From Phycisphaerales bacterium UBA7812 (GTDB lineage: Bacteria > Planctomycetota > Phycisphaerae > Phycisphaerales > UBA1924): a DNA stretch of 35,552 nt. The DNA lies in the NCBI GenBank assembly GCA_002480345.1, contig DLBY01000138.1:12992-48543 (forward strand), written 5' to 3'. Below the pieces are notes generated by a model that worked only from the letters and a program-made list of their open reading frames with translations, searched no databases and was not told where the DNA came from. Numbering within the stretch: position 1 is the stretch's first letter; every line of letters begins with the position of its first letter. Made by a program: the position numbers and the translations under genes. Of this stretch, positions 7,800 to 15,285 are shown piece by piece.

Positions 7800-8645
7800 T
7801 CACCCCGCGTACTCGTCCACGATCGCCGCAGGAGCGTCGTCGTCCTCGCCTTCCGGGGGCACGCGTGCCTCGAGCACGATCGCGCCCTTCACGCCGTGCT
7901 CGTCCTGCTCCTGGTGGAAGGCGAGACGCTGCTCGCGGATCAGGCTGAGCATCGCGAGGAACAGGCCCACCATCTCGGGGCGGGTCCGCCCGTGCAGCAC
8001 GCCGAACAGGGTGAGCTGCCCCCCCTTGCCCGATTCGGAGCGCACGCGCTCGAGGATGTCCTCCGCGTGGATCTCGATGGGCGTCTCGTCGCTGACCACC
8101 TCGTGCTCGCCCAGGCGGTCCATGTTGACGCTGTCCGCGATGCGCTTGAACGCCTCGAACAGGTCGAGCAGGTCGAGGTCCTCGAGCTCGGGGTCGTCCA
8201 TCGATTCGAACGCCTCGCGCAGCTCGTCGGCCGACACGCCCGCGGGGGCGGCGGGGAAGCGGGCTTCCCACTCGTCCTTGTGCCGCTCGAGCGCGTCCGC
8301 CGCGTCGCGGTACTTCTTGTATTCGAGCAGCTGCTGCACGAGCTCGGCGCGCGGGTCGCCCGCGTTCTCGTCCCGCGCCGCGTCGCCGGTGTCCGTCTCG
8401 TCCCCGTCGCCCGCGGCGCCGACGACCCGGCTCTTGAGCTCCATCAGCGTCGCCGCCATCACCAGGAACTCGCCCGCGAGGTCGATGTCCACGCGGTCGA
8501 TGTGCTCGAGGTAATCGAGATACTGGTCCGCGATCGTGGTCACCGGGATGTCCGCGATCTCCACCTCCGCCTTGCGGATCAGGTAGAGCAGCAGGTCCAG
8601 CGGGCCCTCGAAGGTGTCGAGTTGAACGCGGTAGTCGGTCGTCAC
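7800..8645 (-). CDS. scpA: segregation and condensation protein A (kleisin)
   Basis: Kleisin subunit of the bacterial SMC-ScpAB condensin, acting on the nucleoid in chromosome segregation. The 281 residues include the typical N-terminal signature 'FEGPLDLLLYLIRKAEVEIADIPVTTIADQYLDYLE' and 'DIDLAGEFLVMAATLMELKSR', the SMC-neck-binding helices. An acidic linker follows, then a C-terminal winged-helix part ('HAEDILERVRSESGKGGQLTLFGVLHGRTRPEMVGLFLAMLSLIRE'). I chose GTG 8645 ('VTTDYRVQLDTFEGPLD'); GAGAGGAAAG precedes it, and the further upstream open frame overlaps the divergent kdsD gene and its promoter. scpB and smc are not present here. Confidence 0.94.
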   Translation of the reverse strand: MTTDYRVQLDTFEGPLDLLLYLIRKAEVEIADIPVTTIADQYLDYLEHIDRVDIDLAGEFLVMAATLMELKSRVVGAAGDGDETDTGDAARDENAGDPRAELVQQLLEYKKYRDAADALERHKDEWEARFPAAPAGVSADELREAFESMDDPELEDLDLLDLFEAFKRIADSVNMDRLGEHEVVSDETPIEIHAEDILERVRSESGKGGQLTLFGVLHGRTRPEMVGLFLAMLSLIREQRLAFHQEQDEHGVKGAIVLEARVPPEGEDDDAPAAIVDEYAG

Positions 8646-8692
8646 GCCCGGCTTTCCTCTCACGCGCCCGTGCGGACGGACGCCTCCGGGGC

Positions 8693-8702
8693 AGTGTACC
8701 CT
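8693..8702. promoter_or_regulatory. overlapping divergent -10 boxes, scpA / kdsD
   Basis: Plus strand TACCCT (8697-8702) ends 6 nt before kdsD ATG 8709, predicting a leaderless message. Minus strand TACACT (8698-8693) overlaps it by two bases and would give scpA a leader of about 40 nt with a Shine-Dalgarno. RNA polymerase probably cannot occupy both at once. Confidence 0.6.
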
Positions 8703-8708
8703 TCCCCG

Positions 8709-9758
8709 ATGGGCCAGACCGCGACCAGCACCGACACAACCGAACGCGAGTACGCCAGCCGGGTCCTCGCCGACGAAGCGGACGCGATCCGGCGCGCCGC
8801 CGATGCGCTCGGCGATGATTTCGCCCGCGCCGTCGCCTGCATCCAGCACGCGACGGAAGCCGGGGGCACCGTCCTCGTCTCAGGCTTGGGCAAGAGCGGG
8901 CTGATCGGGCAGAAGATCGCCGCGACGATGTCCTCGCTGGGCATCCCCGCGCACGCGGTCCACCCCACCGAGGCCGCGCACGGCGACCTGGGCCGCTTCC
9001 GCAAGGCGGATGTCGCGATCTGCATCAGCCATTCGGGGGAGACCGAGGAGGTCGTCGCGCTCGCCGCGATCCTCAAGCAGGACGGCATCCCGATCATCGC
9101 GATCACCAGGGGGCGCGCGCCCGATGACGCCCGCACCCCGCCCTCGGGCCTCGAGCGCCTCGCGACCGCGACCCTCGCGGAACTCGTCGAGCACGAGGCG
9201 GGCAAAGGCCTGCAGGATTTTGTCGCCCCGACGAGTTCGACAACGGTGACCCTGGCGCTGGGCGACGCGCTCGCCCTCGCCGTCGCCCGCCGAAGGGCGT
9301 TCACCGACGCGGACTTCCAGCGCCGCCACCCGGGGGGGCAACTGGGCGGGCTGCTGCGGCCCGTGACCGAACTGCTCCGCTTCCGCGCCGGGGAGAACCT
9401 CCCGCTCATCGAGCCCTTGGAGACGATCACCGAGGCGCTCGAGCACGCCGCGACGATCGAGCGCCGCCCCGGCGCGATCCTGATCGTCGAGCCGGGCACC
9501 GGCGCCCTCGCCGGCATCTTCACCGATTCGGACCTGCGCCGCCTCGTCCGCCGGGACCGCGCCGCGCTCGATCAGCCCATCGAGGACGCGATGACCGCCG
9601 CTCCGCGCACGCTGCCCGACACCGCGCTCGCGCGCGACGCCGTGAACATGGTCCGCGAGCACCGACAGGACGAGATCCCCGTCGTCGACGCGCAGGGCCG
9701 ACCCGTCGGCCTGCTCGATGTCCAAGACCTGATCGCGATGAAGCTCGTCAAGGACTGA
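8709..9758 (+). CDS. kdsD: D-arabinose-5-phosphate isomerase, KpsF/GutQ family
   Basis: Interconverts ribulose-5-phosphate and arabinose-5-phosphate, the first step toward Kdo for lipopolysaccharide, in the cytoplasm. The 349 residues hold a SIS sugar-phosphate domain: 'VSGLGKSGLIGQKIAATMSSLG' at about 57-78, 'HPTEAAHGDLG' at 85-95 and 'SHSGETEEVV' at 108-117. 'RRHPGGQLG' follows, then two CBS domains, the first starting near residue 240 and the second with 'DAMTAAPRTLPDTALARDAVNMVREHRQDEIPVVD'. The length is close to the family's usual 320-330. ATG 8709 is preceded by TACCCT plus 6 nt and no Shine-Dalgarno, so it is predicted to be translated leaderless. Together with the WaaP-like kinase and WaaE-like transferase near 27 kb it implies an LPS core containing Kdo. 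Confidence 0.93.
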   Translation: MGQTATSTDTTEREYASRVLADEADAIRRAADALGDDFARAVACIQHATEAGGTVLVSGLGKSGLIGQKIAATMSSLGIPAHAVHPTEAAHGDLGRFRKADVAICISHSGETEEVVALAAILKQDGIPIIAITRGRAPDDARTPPSGLERLATATLAELVEHEAGKGLQDFVAPTSSTTVTLALGDALALAVARRRAFTDADFQRRHPGGQLGGLLRPVTELLRFRAGENLPLIEPLETITEALEHAATIERRPGAILIVEPGTGALAGIFTDSDLRRLVRRDRAALDQPIEDAMTAAPRTLPDTALARDAVNMVREHRQDEIPVVDAQGRPVGLLDVQDLIAMKLVKD

Positions 9759-9779
9759 ACCCCGCGACCGAGCGCTGAA

Positions 9780-11036
9780 TCAGGGGCACCCCGCGTTAAA
9801 CGACGAAACAAACGCCTGCAGGTCCGCGAGGTCCAGCACGCCCAGCGGCAGTTCCGAATCCGCGATCGCGTCGCCCGCCACAAAGCCCGTAACAAAAGCG
9901 GTGATGTCCGCGAGATCCAACGCCCCGAAAGGCTCGGCCAGATCGCTCCGCGAACACCGCAACAACGCCGGCGCCCCGGCCGTCACCACCCGGTCGGCAC
10001 CCTCGAATCGCCCCATCGCGTAGAACACGCCGTCCCCGAACCCGATCTTCCTGGTCGGTGAGAGCGACGCATAATCAGCGATCAGCCGCGGATCACTCGG
10101 CACGACAATGTCGAAGACCTTCAACCCTTCGTATGTCACGGACACATAGAGCCGTCCCTCGTCGAGGCCCAGAACCGTCGCCGGCAGCCCGGCGGAATGG
10201 TCCACCGCGATGGTGGAGAGCGCCACGGGGAGCCCCGTCACGGGCCGAGTGTCGTAGACCGTGAATTCCTGCTGCGTCGATGTTGTTTCACGCCCGATGA
10301 CCAGCAGGCTGTCCTGCACGACCGCGTTCTCCCCGGGAAGCGGATACAGGCCGGACACCAGCACCGGGTCCCCCGGCATCCCCGAGATGTCGTACACCGA
10401 CATGCCAACCCCGCCAGACCGCGTCATGTACAGCCGCTCTTCGTCGAGCGCCCAGATCTCCATCCCATCGAATCCGTCGGGGAACACATGCTCCGTGCCC
10501 GCGAGAAAATCGCCGATCGACAGCCCATCGGGCGCCAAACGGAACGCCCCCATCGGCCAGTCGATGCGACCCGCGCCTCCATCAGCCGGGTTCCGAAGAC
10601 CGCTCGGCCCGTCCGAACCGGGCATCGGTCGGACCCGGTAGTCGGTCGCTTCGTACACCCCGTTCTCATCGAACGAGAAGTACCACTCCTCGTGCTCGAG
10701 CGCGGGCCCGCTGACGCGCATCCCCCCCGGACGCTCGATGCTCTGCCCATGATCGATCGTGCCGTCGCTCAGCAGATTGCTGACAATCTCGACGGGCGCC
10801 GTCGGATCGCGCACATCCACGAAGATCTCTCGCCCCAGGTCCCCCCAACCGAACGGCCCACGCGTCGCGGCGACGAACAAGCCGTCCGCGCCCGCGAAAT
10901 CGCGGAGGATCTCCGGCGATCCGTCGACCACCGCCGACCACGACCCGAGCACATCCGGCGTGGTCTCCGGCGCAGCCGGCGCCATCGAGACAAATCCGAC
11001 GACGATCGCGGCCGATCCGACGCGAGTGGAAATCAT
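9780..11036 (-). CDS. exported LVIVD-repeat beta-propeller protein with GC-type dockerin tail
   Basis: A 418-residue secreted protein. A signal peptide is at 1-23 ('MISTRVGSAAIVVGFVSMAP...'). Repeats of the LVIVD kind ('IFVDVRDPTAPVEIVSNLL', 'MSVYDISGMPGDPVLVSGL', 'LKVFDIVVPSDPRLIADY') suggest a surface beta-propeller. The last ~58 residues are a Cys-bounded pair of dockerin-like helices: 'CSRSDLAEPFGALDLADITAFVTGF' and 'LPLGVLDLADLQAFVSSFNAGCP'. Both calcium loops are degenerate, since neither keeps a full DxNxDG. I chose ATG 11036 over the upstream ATG because GGGAGGT precedes it and the upstream one falls inside the leader. It has the best promoter in the window. It converges on kdsD with a 21-bp gap. 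Ligand and function are unknown. Confidence 0.85.
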   Translation of the reverse strand: MISTRVGSAAIVVGFVSMAPAAPETTPDVLGSWSAVVDGSPEILRDFAGADGLFVAATRGPFGWGDLGREIFVDVRDPTAPVEIVSNLLSDGTIDHGQSIERPGGMRVSGPALEHEEWYFSFDENGVYEATDYRVRPMPGSDGPSGLRNPADGGAGRIDWPMGAFRLAPDGLSIGDFLAGTEHVFPDGFDGMEIWALDEERLYMTRSGGVGMSVYDISGMPGDPVLVSGLYPLPGENAVVQDSLLVIGRETTSTQQEFTVYDTRPVTGLPVALSTIAVDHSAGLPATVLGLDEGRLYVSVTYEGLKVFDIVVPSDPRLIADYASLSPTRKIGFGDGVFYAMGRFEGADRVVTAGAPALLRCSRSDLAEPFGALDLADITAFVTGFVAGDAIADSELPLGVLDLADLQAFVSSFNAGCP

Positions 11037-11093
11037 GCCGATACCTCCCAGGTTCGGAGCGAGCACCGAACGATTTCCCGCACTCGCCCCCGA

Positions 11094-11122
11094 ATATTAC
11101 ACAATAATATCCTGATTGCCAA
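11094..11122 (-). promoter_or_regulatory. near-consensus housekeeping promoter of the LVIVD-dockerin gene
   Basis: Minus strand TTGGCA (11122-11117), a 17-bp spacer, then TAATAT (11099-11094). The surrounding 60 bp is unusually AT-rich for this genome. The leader would be about 50 nt and contains GGGAGGT. It is the only promoter seen here with both boxes close to the sigma-70 consensus. Confidence 0.8.
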
Positions 11123-11172
11123 AGTGAAAACGACGGAGTCATCGTGCTCCGCATCGATTCACCTCGCGCATG

Positions 11173-11204
11173 AAAAACGGCCCGGGGCGAGATGACCCGG
11201 GCCG
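11173..11204 (-). terminator. intrinsic terminator of the HU-like gene
   Basis: On the minus strand a 9-bp perfect stem (11204-11196 with 11186-11178, core CCCGGGCC) and a 9-nt loop are followed at once by TTTTT (11177-11173). It lies about 70 nt after the HU stop codon. Confidence 0.88.
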
Positions 11205-11255
11205 CACAGTGGGAGATCAAATCCGTGTCAGGCCGGCACCTCCCCGGTGCTCGGC

Positions 11256-11279
11256 CCTGATCGTGTGAGCCCGATCAGG
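11256..11279 (-). repeat. 8-bp stem-loop spanning the HU stop codon
   Basis: CCTGATCG (11256-11263) pairs perfectly with CGATCAGG (11272-11279) across an 8-nt loop. The stop codon of the HU-like gene (11275-11277) is inside the stem. It is separate from the true terminator downstream and may stabilise the 3' end. Confidence 0.6.
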
Positions 11280-11679
11280 CGACGAGGTCCTTCAGGCCCT
11301 TCATCGGGCGGACCTTGACGACATTGCGGGCGGGCTTCGCCTTGAAGACGGTCTCCTCGCCCGTGAACGGGTTGATGCCCTTGCGGGCCTTCGTCGCGGG
11401 CTTGCGCTGCACGGTGACCTTCATCATCCCCGGGACGGTGAACGCGCCGACGGCGCCCTTCTTCAGGTCCGCCTGGATCATCTGGCCCATGACCTCGAAG
11501 ACCTGCCCGGCCTCCTTCTTGCTGATCCCGACATGATCCGCGATCGTGCCCAGGATCTCGCTCTTGGTCCGCGCCTTCTCCTTCGCGCTGGTGATCCGCG
11601 CGGGCTTCTTCGCCGCCGCCGCCGCGGGCTTCTTGGTCGTCTTCTTGGTGGTCTTCTTCTTGGTGGTCTTCTTAGCCAT
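11275..11679 (-). CDS. HU-family DNA-binding protein with lysine-rich N-terminal tail
   Basis: Nucleoid-associated protein of 134 residues. Residues 1-29 are a histone-like tail of TTKK repeats and an alanine run ('MAKKTTKKKTTKKTTKKPAA'). The HU/IHF core begins near residue 30: 'KSEILGTIADHVGISKKEAGQVFEVM' forms the dimerisation helices, and the DNA-gripping beta-arm region contains 'RKGINPFTGEETVFKAKPARN', followed by 'KVRPMKGLKDLV'. A standard HU is about 90 residues, so the tail is an addition. In the DNA the tail is coded by near-repeats of a 12-bp unit. I chose ATG 11679 since the residues before it look like leader and a GGAG precedes it. It has its own promoter and terminator, so it is probably a single-gene, well-expressed unit. 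Confidence 0.92.
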   Translation of the reverse strand: MAKKTTKKKTTKKTTKKPAAAAAKKPARITSAKEKARTKSEILGTIADHVGISKKEAGQVFEVMGQMIQADLKKGAVGAFTVPGMMKVTVQRKPATKARKGINPFTGEETVFKAKPARNVVKVRPMKGLKDLVA

Positions 11680-11732
11680 GATGAAACTCCGAGTGAGGGT
11701 GGCTCGGCCTCTCCATCCGGCCGAGAACGCCG

Positions 11733-11738
11733 ACAATA
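11733..11738 (-). promoter_or_regulatory. -10 box for the HU-like gene
   Basis: TATTGT on the minus strand, giving a leader of about 45 nt. The region just upstream (11763-11781) has A/T runs uncommon in this window, which may act as an upstream element. No good -35 is seen. The 207-bp gap between this gene and the EEP gene holds no other gene. Confidence 0.45.
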
Positions 11739-11886
11739 TCGGTCCTTCACCCCCGATCACCCTATTTTTCCAGACTTTTTTGCGCATTCCCGCTCGGGGG
11801 CACCCCCGGAACCCCGCAAAAACAGCGGTCCGCGGGCGTCTCGATGCACCGGTCACGGGCCCACGCCGCGCCCCAGGGCCGCCCGC

Positions 11887-12624
11887 TCACGCCGCGTCAT
11901 CGAGCTCAACGAGCAGCGGTGCATGGTCGGAAAGCCTGTTTTTCAAGGCGTTTGAGCCGTACGCCGCCCCCCGGATGCCGCCCGCGAGCGGAGCGCTGAC
12001 CAGCGCGTGGTCGAGCCGGAAGCCCGCGCCGGTTCGGCTGCGCCAGCTCGCCTGCCGCGCGCGCACGCCGTGCACCGCGCGCCAGGCATCGACATACCCC
12101 ATCGACGCGAGCCGCCCAAGCATCGCGGTGCAGGAGAACGACGCGCCGGGCTCGTCGAGGCGGTGCCGACCCGTGTTCAGGTCACCCAGCACAAGGTGCG
12201 GGTCGTCGCGCCAGCGGCGCGCGCACGCGACGATCTCGCCCCACACCGCGGTCCGGGCGCCCATCGCGTCCCGGTCGCTCCGCTGCGCGTCGGGAATGTG
12301 CGCCGCCGTCACCCGCGCGCCGCCGCGGATCGTCACGCTCACCACTCTCCGGCGCAGATCCGCGCGCAGACCTCCGTGCGTCTCGATCCCGACGAGCGGC
12401 TCGCGCGACGCGACGAACACCCGGTTCGCGGTGCGCTCGCCCTCGGAGACGACCTGGTGCGCCCAGCCGTGGTCCGCGAGCACCGCGCGCAGCGACCCTC
12501 CCCGCGCCACCCGGAACTCGGTGATCGCGATCACATCCGCCGACCAGCCCAGCAGCGCCAGCCCGATCCACGGGAGCCGGTCCGCCCCGCCCCCGTGCAT
12601 GATGTTCCAGGTCAGCACCCGCAC
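11887..12624 (-). CDS. endonuclease/exonuclease/phosphatase (EEP) family hydrolase
   Basis: A 245-residue metal-dependent phosphodiesterase-fold protein. It has the four EEP landmarks: 'LTWNIMHGG' with the metal-positioning Asn at the N-terminus, 'IAITEFR' with the metal-binding Glu, 'LVLGDLNTGRH' with the Asp/Asn pair, and 'LSDHAPLLVEL' with the terminal Asp-His. No signal peptide is seen with this start. I placed the start at GTG 12624 because GGAGGGG (12638-12632) lies 7 nt before it. The longer reading from ATG 12696 abuts the divergent gene's start codon and adds only an Arg/Gly-rich stretch ahead of the domain. The actual substrate (DNA, RNA, phospholipid, inositol phosphate) cannot be told. 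Confidence 0.85.
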   Translation of the reverse strand: MRVLTWNIMHGGGADRLPWIGLALLGWSADVIAITEFRVARGGSLRAVLADHGWAHQVVSEGERTANRVFVASREPLVGIETHGGLRADLRRRVVSVTIRGGARVTAAHIPDAQRSDRDAMGARTAVWGEIVACARRWRDDPHLVLGDLNTGRHRLDEPGASFSCTAMLGRLASMGYVDAWRAVHGVRARQASWRSRTGAGFRLDHALVSAPLAGGIRGAAYGSNALKNRLSDHAPLLVELDDAA

Positions 12625-12684
12625 CCGCGTGCCCCTCCGTGCGCGCGGCGGTGCGCCCCGCCGCTCCGTCCCCGACAGCCCGGC

Positions 12685-12691
12685 TAGCCTA
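12685..12691. promoter_or_regulatory. overlapping divergent -10 boxes, EEP gene / hydroxyacid dehydrogenase
   Basis: TAGCCTA reads as TAGCCT on the plus strand (12685-12690), ending 6 nt before ATG 12697. On the minus strand it reads as TAGGCT (12691-12686), which would give the EEP gene a leader of about 55 nt that includes its Shine-Dalgarno. The same TAGCCTA core separates the kinase and glycosyltransferase genes. Confidence 0.6.
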
Positions 12692-12696
12692 TCCAT

Positions 12697-13689
12697 ATGA
12701 CCGACGCCGCACCACACAATTCTCGAACAGACTCGCCGATCGTCGCGGTCACCCGCACCGTCCCCGGGGCGCTCGAAGTCCCGGGCGCGAGCGTGCGCAC
12801 GCTGGGCGACGATCACCCCGCCCGCGACGAACTGCTCGCGTTCGTGCGCGGCTCGTCGATCCTCGTGAGCATGTTCAGCGACCGGGTCGACGCGGAACTC
12901 CTCGACGCCGCGGGGGAGTCACTCAGGGGCGTCTGCAACTTCGCGGTCGGGTTCAACAACATCGATCTGGACGCCTGCCGCGAGCGGGACATCCCCGTCA
13001 CCAACACCCCCGACGCGGTGACGGAGGGAACCGCGGACATCGCGTGGATGCTCATCCTCGCCGTCGCCCGCCGCCTGATCGAGGGCGATCGGTTCGCGCG
13101 CACGGGCGCGTGGCAACGGCACGGCCCGCTGGGCATGGCGGAATTCCTGGGCATGGACCTCACCGGGCGCACGCTGCTGATCGTCGGCGCGGGGCGGATC
13201 GGGTACGCGGTCGCCGCACGCGCCAAGGCGTGGGGCATGCGGGTGCTCTACACGGCGCGCACGCGGAAATGGAACATGGAACTCGCGCCGATCGCGGGAG
13301 AGTGGGTCGAGCTCGACGACGGGCTGGCGCGCGCCGATGTGGTCAGCGTCCACACGCCGCTGACCGATGAGACCCACCACCTCATCGACGCGCGACGGCT
13401 CGCGCTGATGAAGCCCACCGCGATCCTGGTCAACACCGCGCGGGGCCCGGTGGTCGACGAGGCGGCGCTCGCCGACGCCCTGCGGGCCAAACGCCTCTGG
13501 GGCGCCGGGCTCGATGTCTTCGAGCGCGAGCCCGAGATCCACGAGGGCCTGCTCGATCTGGACAATGTCACGATGACGCCCCACATCGGGTCCGCGGAGG
13601 TCCGCTTCCGCGAGGCGATGACCCGGATGGTCGCCGACAACGCCCACGCGATCCTCGAGGGGCGCCCGCCCCCGAACCTCGTCTCCTGA
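12697..13689 (+). CDS. 2-hydroxyacid dehydrogenase (glyoxylate/hydroxypyruvate reductase type)
   Basis: Cytoplasmic NAD(P)-dependent D-2-hydroxyacid dehydrogenase, 330 residues. It has the Rossmann GxGxxG at 164-169 ('VGAGRIG'), catalytic R249 in 'NTARGPVVDE', E278 in 'DVFEREPE' and H296 in 'TPHIGSA'. After the second beta strand the sequence is 'LYTARTRK' rather than an acidic residue; an Arg/Thr set there favours NADP(H), which together with overall pattern points to a D-glycerate dehydrogenase / glyoxylate-hydroxypyruvate reductase. The exact substrate is inference. The start ATG follows TAGCCT by 6 nt and has no Shine-Dalgarno, so a leaderless message is predicted. Confidence 0.92.
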   Translation: MTDAAPHNSRTDSPIVAVTRTVPGALEVPGASVRTLGDDHPARDELLAFVRGSSILVSMFSDRVDAELLDAAGESLRGVCNFAVGFNNIDLDACRERDIPVTNTPDAVTEGTADIAWMLILAVARRLIEGDRFARTGAWQRHGPLGMAEFLGMDLTGRTLLIVGAGRIGYAVAARAKAWGMRVLYTARTRKWNMELAPIAGEWVELDDGLARADVVSVHTPLTDETHHLIDARRLALMKPTAILVNTARGPVVDEAALADALRAKRLWGAGLDVFEREPEIHEGLLDLDNVTMTPHIGSAEVRFREAMTRMVADNAHAILEGRPPPNLVS

Positions 13690-13782
13690 ACAGGGCGTTC
13701 CCGGGGGCGGTCGATCCGAGGCTCTGGGGCGCCGCCCTCGTGCGCACGGATCGGAACACGCCGCCCCCGCACCCCCGGCGGG

Positions 13783-13788
13783 TACAGT
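13783..13788 (+). promoter_or_regulatory. -10 box of the sigma/anti-sigma operon
   Basis: TACAGT ends 13 nt before ATG 13802, giving a leader of only about 6 nt and no Shine-Dalgarno. If this sigma factor regulates itself, its target motif should lie about 20 bp further upstream, over the end of the 112-bp gap; I do not recognise one. Confidence 0.45.
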
Positions 13789-13801
13789 CCGGGGCAATCC
13801 G

Positions 13802-14404
13802 ATGGCACGCAAGACCCGGACAACAGGCCTCGACCCCGCGTCGTTCAGCGCGTCCTACCGCGAGGCGTACCCCTCGCTGCTCATGGTCGCGCGCGCGCAG
13901 GGGGCCCGCGACGAGGCGGACGATGTGGTCCAGAAAGCCGCGATCGTCGCCCTCGAACGCCTCGACCGGTTCGAGCTGGGCTCGAATTTCCACGCGTGGA
14001 TGAGCGCGATCGTGCGCGGCGTCGCGCGGAACCACAGGCGGGGGCGGAAACGCATGAACGACCGGCATCTGCGCCTCGCGGCGATGGAGACGCTCGACCA
14101 ATCGCCGCACGAGTCGCCCACGGAGACCTCGCCGCGCGTGCAGGGGATCGGCCTCGATCGCCCCAGTCTGGAGTTCCCGGACGGGTTTGCCGAAGAACTC
14201 CGCAACGCGGTGGACAGTCTCGGACCTGTCCAGGGGGCGTGCCTCGTGCTGAGGGCTGTGCACGGGCACTCCTACGACGAAATCGCCTCGATGCTGGATA
14301 TTCCCGCGGCGACGGCGCGAAGCCATGTGTTCCGGGCCCGCGCGGTGCTCGCGTCATCGCTGAGCCCGGAGGCTGATGAAAAGGGAGGAGGTTCTGATGC
14401 GTGA
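13802..14404 (+). CDS. ECF-type RNA polymerase sigma factor
   Basis: A 200-residue sigma-70-family factor. Region 2 spans about residues 13-80 ('ASYREAYPSLLMVARAQGARDEADDVVQKAAIVALERL', then 'FHAWMSAIVRGVARNHRRGRKR'). A linker of about 45 residues is rich in Ser/Pro/Glu. Region 4 is at about 138-190 ('LGPVQGACLVLRAVHGHSYDEIASMLDIPAATARSHVFRARAVL'), with a clear helix-turn-helix. The gene overlaps the next by 8 bp, and the neighbour encodes a single-pass membrane protein with an anti-sigma-like N-terminus, as expected of an ECF pair. Regulon and signal are unknown. Confidence 0.92.
   Translation: MARKTRTTGLDPASFSASYREAYPSLLMVARAQGARDEADDVVQKAAIVALERLDRFELGSNFHAWMSAIVRGVARNHRRGRKRMNDRHLRLAAMETLDQSPHESPTETSPRVQGIGLDRPSLEFPDGFAEELRNAVDSLGPVQGACLVLRAVHGHSYDEIASMLDIPAATARSHVFRARAVLASSLSPEADEKGGGSDA
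14383..14391 (+). promoter_or_regulatory. strong internal ribosome binding site before the anti-sigma gene
   Basis: GGGAGGAGG lies inside the end of the sigma gene, 5 nt before ATG 14397. It decides this start over the in-frame ATG at 14376, which has no such site. Confidence 0.8.
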
Positions 14405-15110
14405 GAGAACCTTCGACGAGCGCGCGAACGCGTACATCGACGGCGAGATGACCGCTGCGGAGACCGCCGCGTTCGAGGCGGAGATGCGCGACGACCCGGC
14501 GCTCGCGGCGATGGTGGGGCGGGTGCGCACCGCGGAGGCGGGCCTGCGCGAGCTCTACGCCCGGGAGGGCCAGGTCCCGGACCCGATCGAGCAGGCTCCG
14601 GCACCGTCGCGCCCGGCGTGGCTGCCCTTCGGCATCGCGGCGGCGCTGGTGCTCGGCGCCGTCGTGCTCTGGCCCGTCCTGCGCGGCGCGCCGCCCTACA
14701 CCCCCCCGAGCGGCCGGGCGATCTACCAGCTCGTCACCGCGGATTTCGAGCCCTCGGTGGTCTGCGACACGCCCGACAAGTTCGCGGAATACACCCAGCG
14801 GAAGCTCGACGAGCCCATCCACGCGGACTTCGACACCGCCGCACGGCTCGGGGTCCGGCTGGTGGGCTGGCGCGCCATCGGCGCCGCCTACACCGCGGAG
14901 GAGGCGGAGGACCGCCCCCGCCTGCTGCTCGCGCGCGCGCCGGACGGGATGGAGGTCGTCGTCTACTTCCGCGAGAAGGCGCACGCGGCGCCGCCTGTCG
15001 ATGCGCAGAACCCGATGCGCGTGCACTCGAAGCGCTTCGGTGCCGTCACGGCGTACGAGATCTCGCCCCTCGACACGCCGGTCGTGCTCGATCTGCTGAG
15101 CCTGCGTTGA
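14397..15110 (+). CDS. membrane anti-sigma factor
   Basis: A 237-residue single-pass membrane protein encoded directly after the sigma factor. Residues 1-60 are an acidic, Ala-rich helical domain ('FDERANAYIDGEMTAAETAAFEAEMRDDPALAAMVGRV') of the kind found at the cytoplasmic end of anti-sigma factors and Fmu-type regulators. It lacks the HxxxCxxC zinc motif of the ZAS class. One membrane helix runs from about residue 75 to 96. The remaining ~140 residues should face outward ('YQLVTADFEPSVVCDTPDKFAEYTQRKLDEP...') and may sense a signal. The 8-bp overlap with the sigma gene implies translational coupling. The role as anti-sigma rests on context and layout. Confidence 0.85.
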   Translation: MRERTFDERANAYIDGEMTAAETAAFEAEMRDDPALAAMVGRVRTAEAGLRELYAREGQVPDPIEQAPAPSRPAWLPFGIAAALVLGAVVLWPVLRGAPPYTPPSGRAIYQLVTADFEPSVVCDTPDKFAEYTQRKLDEPIHADFDTAARLGVRLVGWRAIGAAYTAEEAEDRPRLLLARAPDGMEVVVYFREKAHAAPPVDAQNPMRVHSKRFGAVTAYEISPLDTPVVLDLLSLR

Positions 15111-15159
15111 TGATGCTCCATCCCGCGGGGCGCGATCCGATTGGGGTGGGTCGCTGACG

Positions 15160-15192
15160 AAAAAAAGGCCCGGGGCTGATGCCCCGGGCCTT
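15160..15192 (-). terminator. intrinsic terminator between convergent anti-sigma and haloperoxidase-type genes
   Basis: A 12-bp perfect stem (15165-15176 with 15181-15192, core GGCCCGGGGC) and tetraloop are followed on the minus strand by six or more T residues (15166-15160). It sits about 95 nt after the minus-strand gene ends. It may also stop plus-strand transcripts from the anti-sigma gene, though only TT follows there. Confidence 0.88.
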
Positions 15193-15285
15193 CCGCATGC
15201 TCTCTTCTCTTCGCTCTTCTCCCCGCATGCTGAAACAGGGTGAGGAGCGCGAGCGTCCGTGTTCGCGCCGTGTTGCTGGGCGGGC

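Noticed and set aside
11638..11675. Short DNA repeat in the HU gene as a possible CRISPR or mobile-element repeat
   Set aside because: It is simply the coding repeat of the TTKK tail, in frame, without spacers.
11790..11886. Possible terminator of the EEP gene (GC-rich stem near 11795-11815 and a T-run near 11818)
   Set aside because: Stem and T-run are not in the right order on the minus strand, and the stem's loop is too small.
12625..12696. Longer EEP protein starting at ATG 12696
   Set aside because: It would abut the divergent start codon, lacks a ribosome site, and adds only an Arg/Gly-rich stretch; GTG 12624 has an ideal SD.
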